DNA from: Psilocybe azurescens
Lineage: Eukaryota; Basidiomycota; Agaricomycetes; Agaricales; Agrocybaceae
Length of the DNA stretch: 64,000 bases
Direction: 5' to 3'
Assembly (NCBI GenBank): GCA_023853785.1
Contig: JAJIRX010000323.1
Location: 1-64,000, forward strand
Shown here: one piece after another, positions 31,816 to 43,184 of the stretch
Numbering within the stretch: position 1 is the first letter of the stretch
Layout of the letters: the number at the start of each line of letters is the position of its first letter
Translations under genes and position numbers: made by a program
The notes under the pieces: generated by a model
Databases searched by the model: none
Told to the model about the DNA's origin: nothing
Seen by the model: only the letters and a program-made list of their open reading frames with translations

Positions 31816-33416
31816 CAGTGGCTCAAACAACTGTCCCGCTTTTGCAACTTTTGTATTAAATTGCTAATAACATGAGAACCCTTCAACTAAAAATCTGAAA
31901 TTAATATATGTTATATTTGAACATGTGACCTTCATAATTGCATCCAAGATCATGTAATTTGGATAAATAATGATTCACTAATAAAATAGACAAAATAATA
32001 CAAAAGTGGGACAGTTGTTTGACCCACTATAATGATACTAGTATCTACCATATAACAAGGAAAATTACACTGTATAAATTGTGAGAAAAATAAACAAAGT
32101 CATATGACACTATTTATAAAATTTCATCATGTTGAATTCAAGTTTAACAATCTTTCTTTCTTTCCACCACTACATCTTTCTTTCCATTACCACATGAAGT
32201 CCTCTCAGCACTCCCTCTATCATTTTTCTTCTTGAAGACGGCTTTTCTGTTTGTCAAATAGAGTCCAAAAGGGTTTTGAGAAGTCTACTATAGGAAGGAT
32301 CAAGAAAGAGATCAATTCTGATAAGGAAAACAACAAAGGTGGACATCCTTCCAAAGCGCACTCCAAGGGATAAACAAGCAATTGTACACCAAATCACTAC
32401 TGGAAAACTGGACAATGCTGTCCAGACTACCCACTATATCAACAATGCTATCACCTCTTCTGTTTCTCCCCAAACAGTCAGAAATGCCCTCAAGGAAAAC
32501 AATTTGTGCACTGTTGTCAAATCAAAGCAACCTCTTCTTAAAGCTATTCATTGTCGAAAGCATCTCAAATTTTCTCAGACCCATGCAAACTGGACTGTGA
32601 AGGACTGGAAAAGGATACTCTGGTCAGATGAAACAAAGATTAACAGGATTGGCTCAGATGGCAAGGTTTACACCTGGAAACCTAGGGGTGAATCAATCTC
32701 TGATAGGACAACCACACCAGCTGTCAAGCATGGAGAAGGGAATAATCTCATGGTATGGGGGTGTATAGGCTGGAATGGGGTGGGGACACTTGTGGAGGTT
32801 GAGAGAAAGATGAATGCAGTGCAATACTGTGAGATTTTGGAGCATGGGCTGGATGAAAGCTTTGAAAACTTGGAGATGACACAGGGAGAGAGGATTTTCA
32901 GCAGGATAATGACTCCAAATACACCGAAAAGGCCAGTCAGTGGTTTTGGATAACAACATTGAAGTTATGGAATGGCCTCCTCAATCCCCTGACATCAACC
33001 CCATTGAACACTTGTGGGTGCACCTCAAAAGGCAGATGAACACCTATGAAATACCACCCAAAGGAGTATTTGAATTGTGGGAGAGACTGGCTGCAGAATG
33101 GAACAAAATCCCTCCAGAAACATGTCAAAATCTCATAGAAAGCATGCCAAGGAGAATGGAGGCTTTTATCAAGGCAAAAGGTGGTCATACTAAGTATTAA
33201 ATAGAGGGTCAAACAACTGTCCCACTTTTGTATTATTTTGTTTGTTTTATTACTCAATCGATTTTTATCCAAATCACATGATCATGGAGGCAATTATAAA
33301 GGTCACATGTTCAAATATAACATATATTAATTTCAAATTTTTAGTTAAAGGGTTCTCATATTATTAGCAATTTAATACAAAAGTTGCAAAAAGCAGGACA
33401 GTTGTTTGAGCCACTA
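31816..33416 (+). mobile_element. Tc1/mariner element with about 210-bp inverted repeats
   Basis: The arms 31816-32025 and 33207-33416 are inverted copies with few differences. Outer ends are CAGTGGCTCAAACAACTGTC on the left and the complement with one change (TAGTGG) on the right. TA dinucleotides flank it at 31814-31815 and 33417-33418. Total 1601 bp, of usual Tc1 size. The inner ends of the arms again carry GGGACAGTTGTTTGACCC, so each arm is itself bounded by related short inverted ends. Confidence 0.9.
32194..33200 (+). pseudogene. Tc1/mariner transposase, frame-broken
   Basis: The N-terminal DNA-binding part is GRIKKEINSDKENNKGGHPS and TPRDKQAIVHQITTGKLD (helix-turn-helix). The catalytic core holds WTVKDWKRILWSDETKIN (first Asp), QQDND after a frame change near 32895 (second Asp), and MEWPPQSPDINPIEHLWVHL (Glu, DD34E). 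The C-terminus RRMEAFIKAKGGHTKY ends at TAA 33200. Breaks: T4 at 32895-32898 and T4 at 32944-32947 each read as one base short, an extra A lies near 32355, and there is a further break near 32228. Otherwise the sequence is well kept, so the copy was active recently or the breaks are partly artefacts. Confidence 0.85.
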
Positions 33417-33418
33417 TA

Positions 33419-33576
33419 AGTTTAAAATTTAGATGAATTCCAGTCAGAATCTGGTTGGGAAAATTTAGACATTTTCCTGCTAATTTAGCAGGGACACTGC
33501 CAAATAAAATTCTAGTCAGAACTGGTCAGAGTCCAACTGGTTCCAATTGGTACCTGTGGAGGAGTGTAAAGACCTC
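33419..33576 (+). repeat. Remnant end of a palindrome-array element
   Basis: GGTCAGAGTCCAACTGG and CCAATTGG motifs followed by GGAGTGTAAAGACCTCC at 33552-33568, the same terminus as elements A and D. Only this end is present; it adjoins the Tc1 element. Confidence 0.5.
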
Positions 33577-34924
33577 CCAATATACATGCACAATATGTTA
33601 TTCTATGTTACTCAGTCAAAAATACTCCTGTATGTTACAAATAAAATATATTCTAAGAAATCTATATCAGTGCATGTTAGTGCAAAGGGTGTGCTGACAT
33701 GCACTGACCAGCACAGAGATTTCTCTTTGCCATGTTGAATGCATAATGATACCTCAATTGATGTCACAGGAAGCAAATAATGTCACTTCTCTAAATATTT
33801 AGACTTTAACTATTAGTGAATACTGAATGTTCACATTTGCTATACTTATTGTTTTCAGTCCCTCAAGTTTGTGGCTACCATGTGTCAGAAAATAGAGGTG
33901 AGCATGAGTTGGCCCGGATGGCGTTGCCGTACTGGTGAGGGAGTCAACTAAAGGATAGATAAAGAATGGTCCATCTGGACCTCCTAATCAACTATCTAAA
34001 CAGTGTCGCTATCAATTAGATCCTCTAAGCTACCATTCACTAGAAGGTAGGCTGTTCTGAGGTTTTGGGACTCGGAATGGATGCAAACTGGTTTGGCGCA
34101 CACGGGAATAAATGTGCATCCGGGCAGTCATAAATCTCATGGGTATCAATGGAAGGTGCTTTGAGCAATAACTCTGGTCATGACATCGGGACTGCTGTTT
34201 CGGCCCCTCCCTACTCGGGCAGGGTGGTTCGAATAACATTTTTGCCGCAGATTGAAATGGCAAACCACTTGCTGGAGTACTACTTTTCCAATTTGATCTA
34301 CTGCTCCGTGCGTGTGGGATGTATTGGGAGCCATATGGACCCTAGAGTTATCACCCTAAATGTTGTCTCTTATTAATCGAGCTTAATGAGAAGGGAGAGG
34401 CAGAATTTTTGTCCATGGGAATGGTTTTGGGGTCCAAAAAATTATGATTCCCTGCTTCCCATAAAGTCATACTAATTTAGTGATTCCATACTGTCTTTCC
34501 AATGTTAAACAGTTTTCACATCAGATTGTACACTATGAAAGATGGTCCCTGGAATTAAAATAACTTTTCGGCATGGTCTATTTATCAGTGATGTGCACCT
34601 CGCGCCTCCAATCTAGGAGGAATTATCAACGATATAACTAACAATAGGGTTCAACTCATTTTTCATAACTTGCTCCTCCCCATTCTTGGGTATAGAATCA
34701 AAGCATTACCCTCCAGAGTGTCCATCACACAGGTTGGCTGTCCTGTCGGATAAGTTTACCATAGTTATACGGCCGACTAATTTTACATGGAAACATTCGT
34801 TGGACATTTTCCGCAGCCTGCGACCTACGGTAACGGTCTTATCTGCTATGTTAAAGTTGTACCCAAGTCATCTGCGAGGACGATGGGATCGACGCAAATG
34901 GGTTGAACCTTGATATCTTTAACG
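33577..34924. other. No gene recognised
   Basis: The base composition changes near 33890 to a more even, gene-like one. Frames of 60-77 codons carry no recognisable motif, and no exon chain could be built. Confidence 0.4.
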
Positions 34925-35490
34925 TAGGAACCTGTATCCGGGCTTGAGCGCTTATCCACGCTCGGGCATCCACGCTAGACGCCTGTTCATTATCAAAAGG
35001 GAAACTGATTCCTTCAGACTCGGCTTAGATCTGACAGCCTGGGATATCTGAGGGGAGTAAGGAGCTCACATGGATCCCACACGCTACATGAAAAATACTG
35101 GTTCTATTTATAGGCTACTGTATGTAGAGTGGATACTCGTTAAACTTAAAATATGGAACTTCAGATCAACCTATCTCGATTCATATATCCACAGGTTTTC
35201 AACCTTTTAATAAATAGCATCCCGCCATATGGTCGCAAAATGTTTGTCTGCACACTATGCTCATAGATTGGAGGCTCGTATCTCCAACCTCAACATCTGG
35301 ACCTGAGGCCGGGTGCATAGCCGTGCTAAGATGCACCCACCTTAGACGCGTTTATGACCGAATAGGGAAACCCATTCCCTCGAACACTGCTTAGGTCCAA
35401 TATCTTGGTTCACGGGAATAAATTTGAAGGAGACTCCACGGATTCCACACGGTGAATGAAAACCCGGTATTATTTATACCGCCTATAAAG
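34925..35490 (+). repeat. Two diverged direct copies of a 180-bp segment
   Basis: 34925-35110 and 35300-35485 share TAGACGC..GTT.AT, AGGGAAAC.(G/C)ATTCC(T/C)TC, CTCGGCTTAG / CTGCTTAGGTC, CA..GGAT(C/T)CCACACG, ATGAAAA.(A/C)C.GGT and (C/T)TATTTATA. The shared TATA-like end and CCACACG block suggest remnants of a promoter or LTR, but ends and target duplications are not visible. Confidence 0.4.
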
Positions 35491-36629
35491 GCAGGATCTG
35501 GATGTGCGGAAATGCACCAAGCTGAATATGGACAAATAGAGAACAGGTGGAAAAATTATTTTAATCTGTGAACCTCCTACGGTAGTATGTCTAAATTAAG
35601 AGTGAACTTTGGGCAAAATAATGAGGAAGAAAAGAAGGAAGGAAGGAAGTTACTAAGTACTACCGCGGAGATCCTAATGTTGGAATGATCTGCCTGAGGT
35701 TGAGAGTGAGAGTGCAGCGTCAACTTATATATGAAGTATCTACAAAGGATGAGGATAATTCTGCAGAGCAAGATATAAATGCGTCAACACATTATCCATG
35801 AAGATGCTCTGGAAAGTACATCGAATTTGAACACTCACCCCGTTACCTCCTGATGGATTTCCCGCAGAATGTGGAACGTTTAGACTTGGCGAAATATTAC
35901 TCTGGATATTACCCTTAAGCACTACGGTGGAATCTTGCTATCAATACCGATAGGGAAAGGACGGCCGGATTTGGTATGTTTGAAAGAAGTCTCAGTGTGC
36001 GTGCATCAGCACTATTCTCGTCGGAGAAAGAATATAATTGAAATCTAGGCATCCATTTTCACGGCTCAACTTTAAATGCTTCCAGGTGCCGAAGTAAGTA
36101 AATTTGGACAGTAGAAAACACGGTACACTTTCAAAGCCTTTGACCAGGACTAATAGTGTGCAGTTACTGAGAATCATTCCTGTTTGCGAGAATTGGGATA
36201 CTAGGGGAACCGCCAGATTCGACGAGAACCTTCACTATTTTCAGCCAATTAGGTTCACCGGTCCGTGAACAGCAATATTGAGACCAATATAACCAAGCAT
36301 CAGCTGAGCGTCTGTGTAGCCAATGACCGAAAATTTTCTCTATCTGAGGGCCTTATCATCTGGCCGATGTCCAATTTAAGTCCACTCAGTCTTAGGTCAC
36401 CCCCCCCCCCCCCTGGTCAAGGATTCGAAATGGTACAGTATATAGCACAGTTGACCATTCAATTGTATTCTTGTCCTAGGATATATCAAATGATCATCAA
36501 ATATGTCATCTTTGGCATAAATTTATTAACAATGGTGTAGGACATTGCTTCAAAGTTATATCCAAAGTTATATCCAACCTCAGGGAATAAAAGTGTTCTT
36601 GTTACGAATTAGCTCATTTTCTCTATCCC
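35491..36629. other. No gene recognised; C14 homopolymer
   Basis: A run of fourteen C lies at 36400-36413. The last 200 bases precede the reductase-like gene and may hold its promoter; no motif stands out. Confidence 0.4.
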
Positions 36630-38280
36630 ATGTCTGACTCGGCACGGAAATATACTAACAACTCGGGGGGTGAGAACATTGTAAGCGTTGTCGAGACAAA
36701 GACAGGACCTATTCAAGATAAAGGGCCTACTTTAGTTGAAACCTTTGAGGGACAAACAGTACTAGTAACGTGAGTATATATCGCGTTCATCTCTTAAGTT
36801 ACCCAACTTTCTCTCTATAGAGGTGCTGCTGGATTTTTGGGAACAGCGCTCTTGTATCGCCTTGTCGACCCCTCCCTCCGCATCCGGCGTGTATTCGCCC
36901 TTATCCGCTTAAAGAGAGGGGGACATCCCGCCTTCCAGAAGACCTCAATCAGTATATCGTGAAAGTGGATGAAAATGGGGATTTCAAGAGAGTGGATTGA
37001 TCGTTGTCCTCCATTGCGACTGCTCTGTTCCTGGGTTTGGCTTGTCAGAGAAAGAGACAAAGTGGTTACGAGAAGTCAATATTGTCATCAACAGCGCCAG
37101 CTTTACGAGGTTTACTCTGTCGCTTCCCAAGGCCGTGAAAGCCATCGTGAGTGGCTCAAAATATATGTGATTTGTCTATATCTTGACTACATGTTTTCCT
37201 TTATAGTCAGATATTGCGTATAGCATGTGTCACTTCACGTTAAACAACCCAAATGTGCGGACACATATGCACATCTCTACTTGTTTTACCGGCTGGTTTC
37301 TCCCGTCGGGCAGCGTTGTACGCGAGGAGCTTGTTCCTGCCATTCAACCCAATGTTGAATATGAGGAACACGCAAACACTTGTACGTTCGTCACCTTCTT
37401 ATATGCGAAACTTATTTACATCATATGGCTTTCTAAGATTTGCACGCCAAATCCATTGCTGAGGGTGTCGTTAACGCGATAGGGAGGCCACCGTCGGGGA
37501 AAACTACGTGGCGGATAGTAAGAATCAGTACTCTAGGCCCAGCTATGTCGTTTCCAACACCTGGGTGGGGGCTGGACATGTTTCGGTAAGCAGTGCAAAT
37601 ATATAACAATTGTAATCCTTGTTTTAGACTATCTATCTTGTTTTCAGTCTCCTGTTTGTGCCGGTATCGCAGCTGAAGTTGTCAATGACCCGACTATTTG
37701 GCTTCCCCAGGCCGAGCTCGATGGTGTGTCCCCATTCTCTTCCAATAAACGAAGTGATTCAAAACTGATTATCGAATGCCCTCATATTCCTGGCTCAAAG
37801 TCATCCCCATCGATATTGCAGTGAATCAACTCCTTGGGTTGACAGCCGCAGCACACCACACAGGAGCCAAAAATCCGTTATACCCTCTCCGTATTGGGAA
37901 CAATGTCCCTATCTATCACGTCGCTGCAGGTGATGGCTCGCCATGGTCTATACCAATGGCAATTCTCAACAAGCCAAACGTTAAACTTGACCACACTTAC
38001 ATCAGTGCTGAAAACCTAATTGCGGCATACCGTCCCATGCTGAACAAAGTCGTGTGTTTTGACACCTTCAGAACGAAGACGTATTCTTGGGCTTCCGCCG
38101 TACCCTCAAGCTAATACGACTGATGGCGGAAGTAAACATATTAGAAGAGAAACTACGCAAATGACAGATGCGGCTGTCGATGTGAAGGGGTATGAAGTCG
38201 ACCTAGATGATGTAATGGAAAAGGAAGGTGGGTGGGTACCGTATTTACAGCTTGTGAGGGACAGAATGGAGAAGAAATAG
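36630..38280 (+). CDS. Fatty acyl-CoA reductase / male-sterility-type NAD-binding protein
   Basis: Start ATG 36630 (MSDSARKYTNNSGGENIVSV). Introns: 36770-36820, 37147-37206, 37382-37437, 37586-37647, and one not resolved near 37730-37770. The Rossmann motif QTVLVTGAAGFLGTALLYRL is followed by SLRIRRVFALIR, INSASFTRFTLSLPKAVKAI, HISTCFTGWFLPSGSVV, the catalytic TYLHAK (YxxxK), VRISTLGPAMSFPTPGWGLD and SYSWLKVIPIDIAVNQLLGL. The tail GYEVDLDDVMEKEGGWVPYL ends at TAG 38280. This is the NAD_binding_4 fold of extended short-chain dehydrogenases acting on fatty acyl thioesters or related substrates; substrate not deducible. Frame breaks at G5 36918-36922, near 36999 and at two sites in the C-terminal third each need a single extra base. 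It may be intact in the organism. Confidence 0.65.
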
Positions 38281-40314
38281 GATACCAGTTAGTTGGAAGC
38301 CGGTATCACACCGCTGGATTACATGGCAGTTCTTTTTCCTTCAAAGTCTTTGTATATTCTCTCCTTTAAAAATTTGTTTAAGATGAGAATTCCACATTGG
38401 AAAGTGGTGTTATTCTCTCCTAGATAGACTACTCGAGTACGATCCAAGCGAATTTTCATGTTGTGTGATATAATTTACGTTGTATGTATTCTATTCATAT
38501 CATACCCTCCGAATCGTGATTCAACTTGAATATTTAATGTGCTAAGTTCGAAACACCGTGGCGTGAATGTTTCCCTTACCCTCTCCACTTGCAACATGGT
38601 ATCAAACAAAGCATGCTACTACACCTTGCAAAAATTTATTTCGGTTACTTGAATACCGAAGCATAGGTCTTCCGGGTCTTTTTAGTCCTGCAAACGCCCC
38701 TTGGATCCGTCTGTAACAACTTAGACAGATTGATATCAACATCGATGTTGTCCTACAATCTTTCAAGCTGATGCTCTATTCCACGATGCCTGACGAACAA
38801 GACCTGGCAGGTGTGGCCCACTTCCAGTGCATGGCATGGACGAGTTCTGACATTTTTCATGTTGGATTATCAATGCCCTGCTCCCAGACTACAAAGAATA
38901 AGTAAAACGAGATGCATTGCAGATCGTAAAAACGCAAGGACTGGATTTCATTCAAAAAATATATTATTGATATTCTAGGATAAAGGATAACGAACGTCAA
39001 GCAAGCAGAGAATTTCCTGGCCTCCTATTCGACATGGGGATGGATTCCTCGAGGCAACGCCCATACCCCTTTATAAGCTTATTGCATTAGCTCTGCTTAG
39101 AGTCGATGAGCTGGATGCGAGAATTTCAGCATCAGTTAATCTATAGGATAGTTAGTTATTTTAAAACTTAACTAGGTGTAAAATCACGAGTTGACGAATC
39201 ACGACAGGAGGCGAATCTTCTCGTATAGCACCCTATAACAAAGATAAAAGAACAGGGTGCCGGTTTAGAAGCATTCCTGGCTTGAAAAAAAGAAGCAGGT
39301 CGTCATTTTCCAGGAGGAGATAAGAATATGGTGGAGATATGTCAGCGAGTCGAATGAAATTAAAAATGAGGCTATTAATAGTCGAAGGAAAGTTATATGA
39401 GAGTAACGGTGAAACAAAGAAAAGCCGATGGAACCTCCAAGATTGAATATGCTCTAAACAAAAACAACTGAACACAAGCTATGGAAGCTCGACATTCACG
39501 CGCAGGTTGTCTAGATATAAAGAGACAACTACACAACAAAATCCATTCTAAATAAAGGTTTCAACATGATAGCATATGACCTGATAACCAGAAATACGTC
39601 CGTAAGTGAAAGTCGGTGACAAAATAGTAGCGGTTGAGTGAAAAAGGAAGAACATAAGTAGAAAAGAAAATTCCCAGCCAGACTGCCGGGAACCAACAAT
39701 TCTTGGGGTAATCACTCCTTTAATTGTAACATATCGACGCAATTCACCGTCGGTAAACGTCACGCACGGAAGATCTGATCTTCCATTCTGATTTCCAAAA
39801 CGAGGACTACAAAGGTAAATGGCGTATGAAAGGTGTCTTATCAATTAGCGCCCGGTCGGGCGTAGACGCTTAAATCCTTCTAATATGCAATTAGAGCATG
39901 GGTGGTATTGGGGGAGTCAATTCTTGCTTCTGAGTCGAGAACTATGTTTCTTAAAATGGGTCACTATAAGTTAAGACAATTATCTTGCTTGTGTCCATGA
40001 TGAAACAAGTAAAACGTGTTGGGACAAGAATACTGAGGAGAAACCAGCGGATTGTCATGTTGTTTCTCATGAAAAACCGTTCACAGAGATGGTGACCATG
40101 TGGAACCAATAACAAGGGAGACCCTGCCGTCTTAATAGGTGCTCATTTCAGTTTTTGTTAATTGTGACTTCCTTTCAATGTTTCTCAACACCATCAATTC
40201 TCTTCTGGTCACTACCTCTTCTCTCTTTGGAACTGGCATCCAAGCCATGAGAGCCACCAAATGTGCAGCTCAACAGACTCCCAATGGTCTGGGAAGTTAA
40301 GTGTCAACATAAAG
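38281..40314. other. About 2 kb without a recognisable gene
   Basis: Begins with the likely 3' untranslated region of the reductase-like gene. Frames up to 98 codons have no motif. No repeat found within the window. Confidence 0.45.
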
Positions 40315-41181
40315 GAGGTCTTTCCTTTCCCTCACACAATCCATATGGACTCCAGTGGACTCCAGTGGACTCTCTGCCCAGCCAAACTGGCTGACAGATT
40401 GTCTAGTCCACTGGAGTCCACTGGACTTGGGCTTAAATATTCACTGAACAACAACAAATAATATATTTATTAGAACAGTCCAGTTGAATCCACTGGAGCC
40501 CACTGGATGCAATAATTAACACAATATCTGAAGTATGATCATTAGTTATTAATATTAATATCAATTGCAAAAAATAAAAGACTACATTCAATGGAAATAA
40601 ACTATATGAAATAATAATTAAATGAAACAGTAGTTAAATATACATGAGAGCAAAGCCTCCCTATGAATACATTTTTGTATTTTGTTCAGTCCGCAGGGTG
40701 AAAATTTCACAGGCACATGTGACGCACACATGTGCCCAGCATCAGCTGATTGGCATAACAACAATCAAATAAACACATCAGCTCTTTTTTTCCAACCACC
40801 ACCCACCCCCTTCCTCTCCTTTTTCTGTCCCTGCCCTCTTTGCCATTCATGATGACTGCAATGGCCATACAGACAACAACAAGAACGGATGTGGACAACT
40901 GCAATAACAAGGGCAACAACAAGGGTGACAATGGACTGCAAAGGATACAGACACAGACAGCAATGGCAAGGATGAGGATGGCAAGGATGTGGAAGGTGAC
41001 TGTGAGGACACCAGCAATGACAAGGACACAGACAGCATGGATGGCAAGGATGCAAATGGCATGGATGGCAAGGATGCAGATGGCATGGATAGCAAGGATG
41101 CTGACAGCATGGATGGCAACAGTGATGGCTAGGGAGAGGGTGCAGATGGCTAGAGCAAAGGCATGGATGGTGAGGGCAAGA
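40315..41181 (+). mobile_element. Element B: palindrome-array element cut by a copia LTR
   Basis: Left end GAGGTCTTTCCTTTCCCTCACA at 40315, CCATATGGACTCCAGTGG, an array of CAGTGG core, the AT-rich block, the conserved block with CATGTG(C)CCAGCATCAGCTGATTGGC shared with elements A and C, then the charged-repeat body. The body stops at 41181, exactly where TGTTGGAATATGG (a copia LTR) begins, and the other half is not found beyond that LTR pair. The plus strand encodes KDEDGKD and DGKDADGMDGKDANG-like repeats. CpG-poor. Confidence 0.75.
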
Positions 41182-42729
41182 TGTTGGAATATGGGAATCA
41201 AACGGCACAATTCCCGTGATCCCGTGCGCTGAATATGCAACCACAAGTATGTAGATTTTTATATAAACTGAATTCTCCGTTATAGAGTAAATTTAGTTAG
41301 TATAAATTGTATTTACAGTATATAAGTACAGTATTTACATTATTGTACGCTATGCATTTACCTCCCAATCTCACGGTTTTTATCTGTTTGCTTTGGTCTT
41401 TTCAACATAAATGTGTGACCATAACTGTCTCTGCTGCCAGTTCCTCACCGTTGCTTGCGCTCTCTTTGTTTCTGTTTGTCATTCTTGCCTACTGGGGGCT
41501 AAATCCCTTTTGTTGAATCATTATTGTCGTCATTGTTATTGTAACCTTGCTCTCCGAGAGCCAAAATTGCTTCGCGGAAGCCAAATCACCACCAAACCTG
41601 AATTGCTTATGGAAGCCAAATCACCGTCGAACCTGAATTGCTTGCAGAAGCCAAATCACCGCCAGAACCATCATTTTATCATTGTTACCATTGTTGCCAT
41701 CATCAAATCTATTTTTAGTGTGCCATCATGCCGTCCGAAACCACCTTCGACAAACTCACTGATGGGAATTATTTTGAGTGGAAGATTTACATGGAAGCCT
41801 TACTCACTTGCAAGGGCTTATTGGATTATGTGGATGGCACTGCAGAACACCCTGGGGCGACTGAACAGACCAAGAAAGTCAAGGATTTTGTGCGCAAGCA
41901 ATCTGAGACTTCGTGCAGAGCTCATTCTTCATGTAACCCCTTCCCAGCTTGCTCACTGCCGTAACCCAGACCCCTCTGTCATCTGGAAAACACTCGCAGA
42001 TATTCATGCATCCTGTGGTCACTCCACCATTATTTCTCTTCATAGCCGTTTTCACTGTCTCCACCTTGATCATGGTGAAGTCATGTCTGCATATGTTGCC
42101 CGTGTCTGCCATATTGCATTTCTTCTTGAGGAAGCAGGTGTGAAAGTCACTGAGGACAACCTTATTCTTGCCATTACCTCAGGACTTCCCCATTCATATG
42201 ACTCTTTTCTTATTTCACTCAATGCCACCCCAGACAGTGAATATATGCTCACCTATGTTATCACCCGCCTCATGAATGAATACCACTGCCAACACCAATA
42301 TCCCCCATGCCAAGCACAAGCTTCTGAGGACCCCCAGAATGAAGCTATGGCTGTTACTGGTGCCCACTCTCATGGTATTGCCCACATCACTTGTTTTTCA
42401 TGTGGTAAGAAAGGTCACTATCAGTCCAACTGCACCAATTCTTCCAGCCCCCATCCCATCAAATCTGGATCTATAGGGCATGCTCTTGCTTTGGAGGATG
42501 ACTCTGATGATGATGAAGCTTTTTAGTTTCCGAGGGTGCGATTTATTTCTTTTATTTTTGCCTTATTTTCTGGTCATTTTGCTGTTTGCGAGGGTGTGTT
42601 GGAATATGGGAATCAAACGGCCCAATTCCCGTGATCCCGTGCGCTGAATACACAGCCACAAGTATGTAGATTTTTTATATAAACTGAATTCTCTGTTATA
42701 GAGTAAATTTAGTTAGTATAAATTGTATT
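41182..42729 (+). mobile_element. Gag-only copia-type LTR retroelement
   Basis: Two direct repeats start with TGTTGGAATATGGGAATCAA at 41182 and 42597 and stay nearly identical for about 132 bp (to 41313 and 42729). The right copy then runs into unrelated DNA, so its end is lost or the true LTR is longer on the left. Between them is a single gag gene; no protease, integrase or reverse transcriptase is present. A purine-rich GCGAGGGTG precedes the right repeat. It is therefore non-autonomous and would need another copia element for replication. Confidence 0.75.
41728..42526 (+). pseudogene. Copia gag polyprotein with CCHC zinc knuckle
   Basis: Start ATG 41728 (MPSETTFDKLTDGNYFEWKI), the typical N-terminus of copia gag (KLxGxNYxxWK). 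A frame change near 41900 leads into LRLRAELILHVTPSQLAHC and VIWKTLADIHASCGHSTIIS, the UBN2-like gag core. A zinc knuckle CFSCGKKGHYQSNC (about 42394-42435) is followed by an acidic end LALEDDSDDDEAF and TAG. About 266 codons, full length for a gag. The gene stops well before the right repeat, with no trace of pol. Gag packages element RNA into virus-like particles in active relatives. Confidence 0.8.
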
Positions 42730-42829
42730 GACTGATAATAGAGCATGTTGAAGAACACGTTAAAAGATACAGATAAGAGAAGGGAAACGTACAGCAAGGA
42801 GGAGATCACCAAACGGAGTCATCCTCATG

Positions 42830-43003
42830 CACCTCGTCCCCATGGTCCACTTCTTGACCATCTTTCTCTTACAAGGGCCTGATCACCAAAATCACACCCA
42901 GTGACTTGTGAAATTGCATAACAGTATAAAATGACGTCCAGCAGTTCATAGCCATCTAGAAAGGAAGATGAGGACATGGTTCGGGTATTGAACTGAACCG
43001 TCG
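42830..43003 (-). pseudogene. Possible first exon of a NIMA-type kinase, inverted
   Basis: On the minus strand MSSSSFLDGYELLDVI resembles the N-terminus of NIMA-family kinases (a short leader, then DxYExLDVIGxG before the glycine loop). The reading then leaves the family. It lies in opposite orientation to, and about 190 bp from, clear NIMA-type kinase sequence. Short match, so tentative. Confidence 0.3.
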
Positions 43004-43184
43004 GTATTTGAATATTCACCAGCACTTTTTGCGCAACACGTGAGTGATCGTTACGCAATCATCTTCCCATCTGCCTAACTCCGAACTTCAAACCAAATCC
43101 ACCATCGTCGTTCACGTTGTCAAGCTGCTCTTCATTAGATGTGCTATGTCGTCAGCACGCTCTATCGACTCATTATTATGTCCC

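Noticed and set aside
41182..42729. Full copia retrotransposon
   Set aside because: No reverse transcriptase, integrase or protease motif lies between the repeats; the gag stop is about 70 bp from the right repeat.
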